From: a virus
DNA: 35,317 nucleotides
Strand: one strand, 5' to 3'
IMG/VR virus record: IMGVR_UViG_3300031885_002484
Span: 1-35,317 of that record
The notes beneath the pieces were generated by a model. It saw only the letters and a list, made by a program, of their open reading frames with translations. It did not search any database and was not told the DNA's origin. Each line of letters opens with the position of its first letter. Position 1 is the first letter of the stretch. Position numbers and translations under genes: made by a program. Positions 7,779-16,214 of the stretch are shown in pieces.

Positions 7779-8489
7779 TTAGAAGGGTAATGCTGCTGAT
7801 TTTGCATCACTATCTGGAAAGTCCTCACCATCAGTATCTTCACTATTAGAGGCGAAAGATACGGGCTTATCGACTTGTGAAGTTGGCACGTAATCTCCGC
7901 CACCTTTGAGGAAATCTGCTAACAGATTTTCAAAACGCTCTTTAGTTTTTTGTGGATCTGGAGGCGTACAACGACGCTCTAAATCTGCAAGATCAACCAT
8001 CTCTTTGAGAATTAAATCTTGCGCCGAAAGTGGACGTTTTGGTTTTGCAACTGATTTGTAATAATTCATTGGTCCTCCGTGTGGATTAACAACGATATCA
8101 AAATCGTATTGAATTAGCTCTCCCCAATCTTCATCGCTTGCATAAGTTTGAATATCGCTTAAAATTGACCAACTAACATCTAAAATCTTATAAGCATTAG
8201 ATTGTCTATCAATTACACCAAGCAACCAGCGTTTCTTTGGCTTATCACCTTTTGCACAAACAACGCAAGAACCGTGTTTAGCAGAGCAATAAATACGGTG
8301 TCCGAAACCTTTCTCGCCTTCAAACTTATATTTGTGCTGATAATATTGATATGGGTCGGTAAGAACTCTAATTAAATTTGAACCAGGTTTTAATTTAAGA
8401 AAGCGATCTTTACCGCTTGCTGGACGATCTCCGCCAGCAAGAGAACTATCACTCCAAGAAACCTGACCGTGTACTATTTGTGTTGACAT
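7779..8489 (-). CDS. Single-stranded DNA-binding protein (gp32-like, zinc-binding)
   Basis: The protein is 236 residues. The N-terminal part is basic, and the core has LKLKPGSNLIRVLTDP followed by a zinc site (Cys68, His72, Cys75, Cys78: YCSAKHGSCVVCAKGDKPKK) as in T4 gp32-type proteins. The C-terminal 40 residues are acidic and end in SAALPF, like the acidic, hydrophobic-ended tails by which bacterial SSBs (DIPF) recruit partners. It should coat single-stranded DNA in replication and recombination. AGGA precedes the ATG. A promoter lies upstream and a strong terminator directly downstream, so it appears to be a one-gene unit made in large amounts. Its composition is less AT-rich than most neighbours. 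Confidence 0.85.
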   Translation of the reverse strand: MSTQIVHGQVSWSDSSLAGGDRPASGKDRFLKLKPGSNLIRVLTDPYQYYQHKYKFEGEKGFGHRIYCSAKHGSCVVCAKGDKPKKRWLLGVIDRQSNAYKILDVSWSILSDIQTYASDEDWGELIQYDFDIVVNPHGGPMNYYKSVAKPKRPLSAQDLILKEMVDLADLERRCTPPDPQKTKERFENLLADFLKGGGDYVPTSQVDKPVSFASNSEDTDGEDFPDSDAKSAALPF

Positions 8490-8534
8490 TTATTTTCCTA
8501 TTTTTCTACTATGATCTTTTATTATCGTAAGATA

Positions 8535-8563
8535 ATTATATGATCTATTTATATTACTGTCTG
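8535..8563 (-). promoter_or_regulatory. Sigma70-type promoter for the ssb gene
   Basis: On the minus strand CAGACA (8563-8558, four of six matches to TTGACA) is followed by a 17-bp spacer and a perfect TATAAT (8540-8535). The predicted start lies about 40 bases before the ssb ATG. An inverted repeat with 6-bp arms (ATTATC and GATAAT, 8521-8536) overlaps the -10 box and could be an operator. Confidence 0.6.
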
Positions 8564-8572
8564 TCTTACTAT

Positions 8573-8854
8573 TTAACGGCGTGAAAAACTAACTACACGC
8601 TTGCGATCGTGATCTGGCGTACGAGTAAAAGCTACTCGATATCCTTCTCTACGAATGGCTGGAACAACCTTATTCACTACTCGTCGTAATGAGCTTGCTG
8701 AACCTGGCCACATCTCTGGTGCCGTGCGACCTGTAATTGCTGAAAGCAAATCTGTCATTGTACCACGCCAATTACCATTACGGCGTTGGAGTAATGAAAG
8801 AACACGGGCTCGAACTGTTGAAACTACTTCTTTGTTTGTTAATATGTTACGCAT
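8573..8854 (-). CDS. Small basic winged-helix-like protein (G+C-rich gene)
   Basis: The protein is 93 residues with 17 Arg. The C-terminal half (SASSLRRVVNKVVPAIRREG followed by YRVAFTRTPDHDRKRVVSF) resembles the winged-helix unit found at the C-terminus of some phage and plasmid primase/helicase proteins. There, a helix, an R-L-APxLR-like segment and a beta wing recur. Here it stands alone, so DNA binding at an origin or fork is a guess. AGGAAATAATCA precedes the ATG. By hand count 8581-8820 is about 47% G+C, against about 30% in the next gene (8941-9000). Its codon use differs from its neighbours, which suggests recent acquisition. Confidence 0.6.
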   Translation of the reverse strand: MRNILTNKEVVSTVRARVLSLLQRRNGNWRGTMTDLLSAITGRTAPEMWPGSASSLRRVVNKVVPAIRREGYRVAFTRTPDHDRKRVVSFSRR

Positions 8855-8881
8855 TTGATTATTTCCTATTATGTCTTAATA

Positions 8882-9193
8882 TTATTTTTGTTTAAAAATA
8901 AGGTTTTGTATACTTACGATTCGTTGCCAAGGCAACTGCACCTCTTTATATAACCTCTTGTCCGCAGAATTTATAATTTCTTGATAATTAGTGGTAAGTT
9001 TATTTACCTTTTCTTTTGTCTCGATCCCTACTATTGTAACAGAGTATGGGTGTTCATCGAGTTTTATTGCTAAAAATTGACGAGTAGCCATTGCGCTGGA
9101 CGGATCTTCAGTTGTTACCAAATAAACTGGTATAACTTTTTTTTGAGGATCATATGATCTGCTTCCTACTGGCGTAATATCAACGATAGGCAT
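8882..9193 (-). CDS. Hypothetical protein, 103 residues
   Basis: The protein starts MPIVDITPVG and alternates hydrophobic and polar residues (VIPVYLVTTED, FLAIKLDEHPYSVTIVGIET), which suggests a small alpha/beta fold. There is no Cys cluster or catalytic motif. The ATG shares one base with the stop of the recombinase gene (TAATG at 9191-9195), so it is translated from the same message and could be a recombination accessory protein. That link is by position only; I do not recognise a UvsY-like sequence. Confidence 0.7.
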   Translation of the reverse strand: MPIVDITPVGSRSYDPQKKVIPVYLVTTEDPSSAMATRQFLAIKLDEHPYSVTIVGIETKEKVNKLTTNYQEIINSADKRLYKEVQLPWQRIVSIQNLIFKQK

Positions 9194-10194
9194 TAATCAT
9201 CTCCATCTTCATCTTCTTTATCATCCCACCCTTTTATATCGTGTTCTTTTTTAATCTCATCTAAAAGATGAATGCCTGCGGCACTGACAACAATTTCTGT
9301 TTGCGCCAAACAATCAGCACCATCAAAAAGATGGTTCTTTTTAGTTCTAGCAACCGTCTGAATGCCGAATTTAATTTTCTCTCCACCTTTTACTCTTGTT
9401 AAATCTTTTTTACGAGTTAATTGAATAATAAGACTGGAAAGATATTGAAGGGTTTGTCCTCCTTTTTCTGTAACGCCTACACTTCCAATATTTGCATATA
9501 CTTGATTGATACATAATAAAGCGATTGTTGCTTCGCCATTATCTTTGGTAACAAACTCATTCATCATTCTATTGAATTTTCGAAGCGCCCACCCCGTTTC
9601 TTTTGCAGCAACACCCGGTTGTCTTGAAATATCCTCATCATCTTCATCACTCTCGGTAGAGTTAATACTAGCACCTACACTATCCCATACGACAAGTATT
9701 TTAGCACTATGATTTTGTTCTTTAATTGCTTTAATATAATATGCGACCGCTCTTGCTCCGCCAATAATATCATTAGTATCAACAACTAGTAATTGATCGG
9801 ATTTGCCGCCCATTTGTTTGTCAAAACGTTCCGCATTAAATTTACGTTCACTATCCCATAAGATAACAGATACGTCTTGGTCTTGTGCATCTTTCATAAA
9901 AGATAAAGCGTGTGTGGATTTGCCAGAATCTGGACGACCGGAGATTTGGACAATTTTACCGAATGGTATACCTCTTAATCTCGTGAGTTTAAACCAATGA
10001 TCTCCGCCTCTCCATAAAACGAAATCACTATCTTTAGTTGGTCTAATAATGGTGCTACCAGTAGATAATTGACGCTTTAATCCTTTATCTTCTTTGCCAT
10101 AAAATTCTTGTGCTCTTTTAACTATTTTATTAATATCTAATCCTGCAGACATTAACGCTGCTGGTTTTGTATTTTCTGTTTTTTCTTTTATCAT
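9193..10194 (-). CDS. RecA/UvsX-like recombinase
   Basis: The 333-residue protein has a RecA-fold core. Walker A is GRPDSGKS (86-93), and Walker B is ILVVWDSVGA with Asp171. A Gln-containing switch region follows (LLCINQVYANIGSVGVTEKG), then GGQTLQYLSSLIIQLTRK. It should polymerise on single-stranded DNA and drive strand exchange in recombination-dependent replication. AAGGA lies six bases before the ATG. The C-terminus is very acidic (WDDKEDEDGDD), like the regulatory tails of RecA. It is shorter than T4 UvsX (about 390 residues). The P-loop is closer to RecA than to T4 UvsX, so a RecA or a UvsX label would both be defensible. Confidence 0.92.
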   Translation of the reverse strand: MIKEKTENTKPAALMSAGLDINKIVKRAQEFYGKEDKGLKRQLSTGSTIIRPTKDSDFVLWRGGDHWFKLTRLRGIPFGKIVQISGRPDSGKSTHALSFMKDAQDQDVSVILWDSERKFNAERFDKQMGGKSDQLLVVDTNDIIGGARAVAYYIKAIKEQNHSAKILVVWDSVGASINSTESDEDDEDISRQPGVAAKETGWALRKFNRMMNEFVTKDNGEATIALLCINQVYANIGSVGVTEKGGQTLQYLSSLIIQLTRKKDLTRVKGGEKIKFGIQTVARTKKNHLFDGADCLAQTEIVVSAAGIHLLDEIKKEHDIKGWDDKEDEDGDD

Positions 10195-10212
10195 ATGTTT
10201 TCCTTATTTAAA

Positions 10213-10635
10213 TTAAGAACCGAACTCTCGTTTACCTAAATTTCTATAAAAAATATGTCCATTAGAGAGAACATTTAATATGAAATTCCATTTTTTATAT
10301 TCGGCTTCTTTTTTAACCATTTCTTCTTTCATTTTAAAAATTTCATCATCTTTAGATATTGCATGATCTAATGCAGCCTCCGTTAGTTTTTTCTCATTAC
10401 CTAATGCTCCACTTTTATATTCGAAATATTTTTGTGAAGATAGACGTTCAACTTCATTTTTTGCCATTTTAGCTTTTAATTCAGCTTCAGACAAATAGCT
10501 TGATAATCTTAATTGAATTTCTAAAAATAGAGCTGCATTCTTTTCAGCTCTTTCTGGCTCACAATCACCTTGATAAGCAAGATTTAATTCTGCTAAACAT
10601 TTTTCAAGTAATTTTTCTAATTCTTCCTGATTCAT
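10213..10635 (-). CDS. Hypothetical helical protein, 140 residues
   Basis: Almost the whole protein is predicted helical from sequence: charged heptad-like stretches (EELEKLLEKCLAELNLAY, SEAELKAKMAKNEVERL, KDDEIFKMKEEMVKKEAEYK) suggest a coiled coil. The C-terminus (GHIFYRNLGKREFGS) is different in character. No catalytic motif is seen. It lies 18 nt upstream of the recombinase start and probably shares its transcript. A mediator or scaffold role would fit, but the family is unknown. Confidence 0.7.
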   Translation of the reverse strand: MNQEELEKLLEKCLAELNLAYQGDCEPERAEKNAALFLEIQLRLSSYLSEAELKAKMAKNEVERLSSQKYFEYKSGALGNEKKLTEAALDHAISKDDEIFKMKEEMVKKEAEYKKWNFILNVLSNGHIFYRNLGKREFGS

Positions 10636-10652
10636 TGTCTTACTTCAATACC

Positions 10653-11006
10653 TTATTTTTTAGTGGATAATTCTAATAATTTTTCATCTATTAGTTTATT
10701 TTTTTCGTTCATTTGATCTGTTAATGATTTATGTAAAGCGGCAGTTGCTGCGTGCATTTGCCTGACGTGTTGATGTACCATTAAGCCGCTTATAAATAAG
10801 AAAACTTCCATACTTGTATAACGGCTGCTGGGAGGTTTAAGAAAAATAATAATACCATCATTATCGCTTTGGAATAAATCTTTAAATAACTCTTCACCTT
10901 TAAAATTAGGACGATCATATGATCGACAAATAGATTGATACATATCCCATTCTGATGGGGTTAATGCTAACTTTTTATTATCTATAATTTTAATGGAGGT
11001 AGGCAT
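10653..11006 (-). CDS. Hypothetical protein, 117 residues
   Basis: The start is MPTSIKIIDNKKLALTPSEW; the ATG overlaps the stop of the upstream zinc-ribbon gene by one base (TAATG). The N-terminal 60 residues look alpha/beta (GEELFKDLFQSDNDGIIIFL), and the C-terminal 50 are helical (HVRQMHAATAALHKSLTDQM and a Lys/Glu-rich end). I see no known motif. It is tightly linked to the recombinase cluster. Confidence 0.7.
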   Translation of the reverse strand: MPTSIKIIDNKKLALTPSEWDMYQSICRSYDRPNFKGEELFKDLFQSDNDGIIIFLKPPSSRYTSMEVFLFISGLMVHQHVRQMHAATAALHKSLTDQMNEKNKLIDEKLLELSTKK

Positions 11007-11665
11007 TATGACGATCTTTTAATCAAACCGAGAGAGCCGGTCATAGATAATTGTTCTAATTTTTGAAGTTTTTCAATTTCAGCATAATTCATTTGACCAT
11101 TATCTGGCGTCTCAAATAATCCAGCCATAGATTGCATTTCTCTATTTGAAAGTGGTACTTCATTAAATGGAGCAAAATCTTCTCCATCACCTATATCATT
11201 AGTATCTTCAGATGCTTGAGAAACTAATCCGCCTTGAATATCTTTTACCAGTGTTTCGTATTTAATTTTATCAACACCGGCTCTTTTGCTAAATAAATTA
11301 GCCCTATCTGCTGATAATAAAGATTGTTCTTTATCTGTTCGTTTAACTTTTGGAGTAGGTTTTTTAACTACTTTAACTAGCTCTTCTACTTCGGTATCTT
11401 GAGCACGAGGCTCAATTTCGGAATCAGTTTCAGTATCTAACCCAACTTCTTCTTTTTGTACAATTTTAGAACGATGTGTATTTACAAGCCAAATTGCCAA
11501 ATCTCCCAAATCATTACCATCTTTATTAAGAATGGTGGTCATTTGAAGATATAAATCTTTTACATCTTCTTGCATCATAGTTTGACCACATTTGGGACAA
11601 CAGTTAGTTGTAAAAGAATGTTGAAAGTCTGATGAGACTTGACAATTACAATTTTTACATTTCAT
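11006..11665 (-). CDS. Zinc-ribbon protein with acidic middle, 219 residues
   Basis: An N-terminal zinc ribbon is clear: CKNCNC near residues 3-8, then CCPKCG near 22-27. Residues about 60-110 are acidic and then lysine-rich (DTETDSEIEPRAQDTEVEEL, KPTPKVKRTDKEQ), probably disordered. The C-terminus has short helical segments (NREMQSMAGLFETP, NYAEIEKLQKLEQLSMTG). The family is not recognised. It lies directly after the DNA polymerase gene (24 nt gap), so a replication or transcription accessory role is possible. The ribbon suggests nucleic-acid or protein binding. Confidence 0.72.
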   Translation of the reverse strand: MKCKNCNCQVSSDFQHSFTTNCCPKCGQTMMQEDVKDLYLQMTTILNKDGNDLGDLAIWLVNTHRSKIVQKEEVGLDTETDSEIEPRAQDTEVEELVKVVKKPTPKVKRTDKEQSLLSADRANLFSKRAGVDKIKYETLVKDIQGGLVSQASEDTNDIGDGEDFAPFNEVPLSNREMQSMAGLFETPDNGQMNYAEIEKLQKLEQLSMTGSLGLIKRSS

Positions 11666-11689
11666 ATAATATCCTATATTTCCTTATGA

Positions 11690-14600
11690 TTATATATCCA
11701 ACGAAAACGGATCTTCGTTCAAATCAACCAAACCTTCTGCAAATAATTGATCTTCTAATTCCTGAACTAAATCAGAGCTTTCCGTAATTACTGCATCTTT
11801 AATGGACATCTTTTTTGCTTTCAGATCTCTTGGTAAAGCTGGAGGTGGTATGAGTTCGTGTAATGATTCTAAAATAATACCCATTTCATTTTCATATAAA
11901 TTACACGTGCCTGTAAAATGAATAACATATCCTGGTTCAAAAGCTAATTTGCTTGTTTTTAATTTTTGTTTAATTTCATTCCAACGTTCTGGAAAAATAG
12001 TTAAACCGCATTGAACTCCAAATTCATCTTCTAACATAACTTTAGCCATTTCTTGTCCTAAAAATCGACTATTTTCCTTTTTAACTTTTAATTCAAATAC
12101 AGTTTTAATTTCAGCTTTAATAGATGGTATAGCTGTTTTATTTTTACTTAATTTAATAGTAGACATATTGGCGTGCATTTTATCTTGAAAGAATTTACCA
12201 AATGCATCTTTTTTAGTGCATACGAATGCTTCTCCCAGATAATGTTTTTCAAGAGCAAATAATTCTGGTTGAGACCAATCATTTTCCTGAATCCAAGGAA
12301 ACTTAAATGTTTCTGTTTTAGGATCGTGTTTTTTAAGCCACACTTGTAATTTTTTACGATAATCAGAACAATATAGATAAATTGATTTTCTTGGAATTCC
12401 AAAACTATCCATACATCCGCTTGCCGCTAATGCTTGTATTGCAGAAGATCTAACTTTACGAGTATCAGAGCGAAGCATAAAATCATCAAAATCTTTGAAG
12501 GGTCTTTTCTCTAAAATATCTTCAATGGCGTCTGCGCCTAAAAACTTTAAAGCATCTAATCCGGTAAGCAATGTATTACGATCTAATAATTGATAATCCA
12601 TTAGAGATTTATTTAAATTTGGTGGTAAGATTTTTACTTTTTGATTACGTAATTCCATTTTAGCGCGATCAATATTAGAAGCCGCATCTGGCGCATTAGA
12701 ACTATTATCTGCCATCAAATTTGCCAATAAAAATTCTATTGGATAATTTGCTTTTAAATAAGCAGTAATATATGAAATAAAAGAATACATTACAGCGTGT
12801 GATTTATTAAATGTGTAGCCTTGGAATTTATTAATTTCTTCATCCCAAATTCTAGCCGCCATTACACGTTCAATATTATTATTGCTAACGGCGCCTTCAA
12901 TAAATTCTTCTCTCAATTCTTTTACTTTGGCTGGATTTTTACCCTTGTCTTTAATTAATTTACGAATACGATCTGACTCATTGAGTGACCATCCAGCAAC
13001 GTCTTTTCCTAATTGAAGAATAGATTCGTCAAATAATCCGAATCCGTATGTTTTTTCGAAAGCAGTACGTAAAGATGGGTGTAAAAGTTTAAATTCTCTT
13101 TTACCTTCTCTGGTCTTAATAAAATCATCAACAATATTTTTGGCTGCTGGACGAGCTAACGTAGTAATAATTGCTAAATCTTCTATATTTTTTGGTTTGA
13201 TTTTTTTACACAAATCAATGGTGGCAGCGCTGGTTCCGAATTGAAAGACACCAAACGTATCTCCGCGTGAAATAAGATCATATGTTTTTTTATCATAATC
13301 TTCAAAATCAATATCTTCTAAAATAAGTTTTTTATCTCTATTTTTATTAATTAAATTAAGAGTAGTATCTATAAGGTCTAAAGTAGACAATCCTAGAACG
13401 TCTAATTTAAGAAGACCATTTTCTTCTGTATTATATTTTTCATATTCTAAAGCCTGATTATTATCTTTATCTTTTCTGATAGGAACCAATCCGGCAAGGG
13501 GGCGACGAGATATGACTATAGCGGCGGCGTGAGTTGAAAAATTTCTTACTTTACCCAAAATATTTGCATTTTGTGATAATTGTGGATATCTTTTAACATA
13601 CTCCATAAATAATGGACTTGTTTTAAGCTCATTAAACTCTATAGAATTTTTTACTTCTTTAGAAATAGAATCAGCAATTAAATTACCAATTCTAACAGCT
13701 TCTTTTCTATTACCGCCAAATTCCAAAGAACGCGCAATATCTCTCGTATAAACTTTAGGAGTAATTCTACTAAAGTTAGAAACGAAAGCCACCTTATCTG
13801 TTCCATATTTTTGTTGTAAATAATTAATAACTTCGCCTCGTCCCGAAGTGGCGATATCTTGATCTATATCTGGTGGACTTGAACGCTCTCTATTTTGAAA
13901 GCGTGCAAAAATCAACCCGTAGCGTAGAGGATCGGCTTTATGAATATCTAATAAATATGCAATAAGACATCCGCCAACGCTACCGCGCCCGGGTCCAATA
14001 CCAATACCTTTTTTACGTGCCCAATCAATATAATCAGCAACAATTAACATATAGGAACTAAAACCTTGAAAATCTAAAACTGACAATTCTTCTTCAATAC
14101 GTTCTATATATTCGCGCTCTTTAATAAGAGAGACTCTGTTTTTAATTTTACTATTGAATACTTGATAACACTTATAACGTAGATAGGCAGAATCTTCGGC
14201 TAGTGATTGGATATTAACTGTTTGTTCGTTAAGCCATTCTTGAAACTGCGTATAATCAGCTACTTCTTTGACTGGAAAGACTGGCAATTCCTTGCCGTTA
14301 GGATTAGAATACTTCGGATCAATCCATTCTGGTATTTCGCATTTATCAGCAAAATATAATGTGTTTGCGCAAATTTCTTCAGCAAATTTATCGCCAAAAT
14401 TACGGGCAAAAAAGGAACGAACTTCCTCATATGATTTTAAGTAAAAATCTGGTACCGCGTAACGTAAACGAGCATTTGAATACGTGGGTTGCATTGCGCC
14501 AATAGCTAACAAGACATCGTGCATTGACGCGTCTTCTTTTTTTAAATAATGAGTATTGGTGGTTGGAACAACCTTAAGTCCAAATTTCTCGGCTAATTTA

Positions 14601-15196
14601 ATCAAATGGTAATTAGTAAAAACTTGATTAATAGCATTATGATAAGGCGAAGCTGGTCTACTCAATGCATTAGGTTGAACTTCAATGCCCAAATTATCTT
14701 TACCGAAAATTCCAATTAATCTTTTTGCATCAGTTTCTGCTGCTTCAAAATTTCTAGCATTAATACTTTGCCCAAGAATACCATTACCACAAGAAGTTAA
14801 ACAAGTTACTCCTTTATAGCGTTCTTCTAGTAATTTCCAATCTATAACTGGTAAAACTTTACGTCCTGTAATAATTGGATTATCAAATCCAGTCCTATTA
14901 AGAGCTAATACATTTCTATATCCCTCGGCATTTTGAGCTAATAGAATAACGTGTCTCATCTTCTCTTCTTTTTTATGAACATCAGATAAGAAATAAAATT
15001 CAGCACCAACAATTAATTTAACTCCTGTTTCTTTAGATGCTTTATAAGCATCCCAAATCCCGGAAAAAGTCCCGTGGTCAGTTAAAGCCAATGCTGGTTG
15101 ATTAAGTTCTTTCGCTCTTACCAATAAATCTTTAGGTGAAGGTAGTGCGTCAAGAATAGAATAATATGAATGATTGTGTAAACTTACGAAACTCAT
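11690..15196 (-). CDS. dnaE: DNA polymerase III alpha subunit (C-family, DnaE type)
   Basis: The 1168-residue protein is close to the cellular length (about 1160). The N-terminal PHP domain has LHNHS, TDHG, GAEF, RHVILLA, LTSCGNG and TNTHY; compared with intact PHP sites, the Asp of the final D-x-H pair is Asn. The palm has GPGRGSVGGCLIAYLLDI, the catalytic PDIDQDI (Asp443, Asp445) and KLDVLGL (third Asp). Thumb, fingers and OB-type parts follow. QPELF at 976-980 resembles the internal beta-clamp-binding motif. It copies the phage genome, probably with the host clamp, since no clamp gene is seen here. AAAGGA lies seven bases before the ATG. Confidence 0.97.
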   Translation of the reverse strand: MSFVSLHNHSYYSILDALPSPKDLLVRAKELNQPALALTDHGTFSGIWDAYKASKETGVKLIVGAEFYFLSDVHKKEEKMRHVILLAQNAEGYRNVLALNRTGFDNPIITGRKVLPVIDWKLLEERYKGVTCLTSCGNGILGQSINARNFEAAETDAKRLIGIFGKDNLGIEVQPNALSRPASPYHNAINQVFTNYHLIKLAEKFGLKVVPTTNTHYLKKEDASMHDVLLAIGAMQPTYSNARLRYAVPDFYLKSYEEVRSFFARNFGDKFAEEICANTLYFADKCEIPEWIDPKYSNPNGKELPVFPVKEVADYTQFQEWLNEQTVNIQSLAEDSAYLRYKCYQVFNSKIKNRVSLIKEREYIERIEEELSVLDFQGFSSYMLIVADYIDWARKKGIGIGPGRGSVGGCLIAYLLDIHKADPLRYGLIFARFQNRERSSPPDIDQDIATSGRGEVINYLQQKYGTDKVAFVSNFSRITPKVYTRDIARSLEFGGNRKEAVRIGNLIADSISKEVKNSIEFNELKTSPLFMEYVKRYPQLSQNANILGKVRNFSTHAAAIVISRRPLAGLVPIRKDKDNNQALEYEKYNTEENGLLKLDVLGLSTLDLIDTTLNLINKNRDKKLILEDIDFEDYDKKTYDLISRGDTFGVFQFGTSAATIDLCKKIKPKNIEDLAIITTLARPAAKNIVDDFIKTREGKREFKLLHPSLRTAFEKTYGFGLFDESILQLGKDVAGWSLNESDRIRKLIKDKGKNPAKVKELREEFIEGAVSNNNIERVMAARIWDEEINKFQGYTFNKSHAVMYSFISYITAYLKANYPIEFLLANLMADNSSNAPDAASNIDRAKMELRNQKVKILPPNLNKSLMDYQLLDRNTLLTGLDALKFLGADAIEDILEKRPFKDFDDFMLRSDTRKVRSSAIQALAASGCMDSFGIPRKSIYLYCSDYRKKLQVWLKKHDPKTETFKFPWIQENDWSQPELFALEKHYLGEAFVCTKKDAFGKFFQDKMHANMSTIKLSKNKTAIPSIKAEIKTVFELKVKKENSRFLGQEMAKVMLEDEFGVQCGLTIFPERWNEIKQKLKTSKLAFEPGYVIHFTGTCNLYENEMGIILESLHELIPPPALPRDLKAKKMSIKDAVITESSDLVQELEDQLFAEGLVDLNEDPFSLDI

Positions 15197-15276
15197 AACT
15201 GTATCCTTTGTGTATTGTACTCAACAAAAGCCTAACAAGTAGTTCTATGGCTATCGCCATTTTGTTGTAGTAATTG

Positions 15277-15933
15277 TTACATTATTAAAATAGAATTTTT
15301 AACTAAAATTTCTTTTAAATATTTTTCATCTAAATCTTCCATATTATCATAAATATTTTTTATAGATTTAAATCTACTTTTCCAGAAATCTTTTTTTTCC
15401 GAATAGCGTGTGAGGAAATGTTTTAATTCTCCCTCGTTTAGTTCCTTATGTCTATACAGCATATGTGAAATTAATTTTATATCTTCCCAATATTCTATTA
15501 ATATATCGCCAGTGTCATTTTGAACTTGTTTTTTAAATAAAAATCTTGCTTTGCCTGGTTCTGCCAAATTATATGTGTGAATTAATTTTGCAGCATCTTG
15601 AATATCATCAGATGAACCTATACGCAAATGCATTGGAAATTTATCAGAACCACAAATGTCCTGATAATATAATTTCTCTCCAACCATTCCTGCATATAAC
15701 GTTTGTACTTCATAAATTAATAATATTTTAGCTAATAATTTATTTTCTATATTATCAGGATCATATACTTCATACAAAGTATTACCGTGTTCATATTTAT
15801 CTGACATAACAGAAACGTGATACACACGCATAAAATTATACAAACCGCAAATAGTATGCGCAGCCTCGTGCCAACACATTGCGATTAATTCATAGTCGCC
15901 GGCTTGTTTATTAATGATACTGGTATTAGACAT
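15277..15933 (-). CDS. Stand-alone FtsH-type (M41-like) zinc peptidase domain
   Basis: The 218-residue protein carries HEAAH at 22-26 (WHEAAHTICGLY), the zinc motif of M41 peptidases. An AGMVGEKLYY segment corresponds to the GGRxAEE-like stretch of FtsH. GSSDDIQDAAKLI has Asp110 where FtsH has its third zinc ligand. The AAA+ ATPase module and membrane segments that precede this domain in FtsH are absent. It could act as an energy-independent protease, partner a host AAA protein, or interfere with host FtsH. The start at 15933 shares one base with the stop of the gene upstream. The fold call is good; the activity is inferred. Confidence 0.75.
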   Translation of the reverse strand: MSNTSIINKQAGDYELIAMCWHEAAHTICGLYNFMRVYHVSVMSDKYEHGNTLYEVYDPDNIENKLLAKILLIYEVQTLYAGMVGEKLYYQDICGSDKFPMHLRIGSSDDIQDAAKLIHTYNLAEPGKARFLFKKQVQNDTGDILIEYWEDIKLISHMLYRHKELNEGELKHFLTRYSEKKDFWKSRFKSIKNIYDNMEDLDEKYLKEILVKNSILIM

Positions 15934-16214
15934 TATAAATACGCTAAAATAGTTCTTTCAAGTAGTTTAGCACTTTCTTCGCATTTGGCATTTTTACATT
16001 TAATAGTGAATTGATTCATTCCAAAAACGCCGGTTGCCGTTAATCCTTTATCTTCAATATAAATCATACCTGCATCAATATAAGTTTTGACAAAAGAGAA
16101 GCCGGCTCGTTGAAAAATTTCCAAATGATCTTTTTTAATTGGAGTATTAAGCTTCCAAATCATTTGTTTTTTTCCACAACAAGAAACGATTTCTCTTTTG
16201 TCAATTTGAATCAA
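15933..16214 (-). CDS. Hypothetical protein, 93 residues, probable TTG start
   Basis: The frame is open further upstream to 16250, but the best start is a TTG at 16214. It has GGAG seven bases before it and overlaps the stop of the upstream gene as TTGA. The product would begin MIQIDKREIVSCCGKK. Two Cys at the start (CCGKK) and two near the end (CKNAKC) could bind zinc. The middle (FQRAGFSFVKTYIDAGMIYI) looks alpha/beta. The family is unknown. It is coupled to the peptidase-domain gene downstream by a one-base overlap. Confidence 0.62.
   Translation of the reverse strand: MIQIDKREIVSCCGKKQMIWKLNTPIKKDHLEIFQRAGFSFVKTYIDAGMIYIEDKGLTATGVFGMNQFTIKCKNAKCEESAKLLERTILAYL

Noticed and set aside
8855-8881. 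Promoter before the winged-helix gene (TTTAAA, 17 bp, CATAAT)
   Set aside because: The match is made almost only of A and T in very AT-rich DNA and is likely chance.
12148-12402. Second minus-strand frame inside the polymerase gene
   Set aside because: It is fully inside dnaE in another frame, where dnaE is clearly coding (clamp-motif region). It is a shadow.
15197-15276. Promoter upstream of dnaE
   Set aside because: There is a TACAAT and a short hairpin (15247-15260) but no acceptable -35 box at 16-18 bp, so I do not call it.
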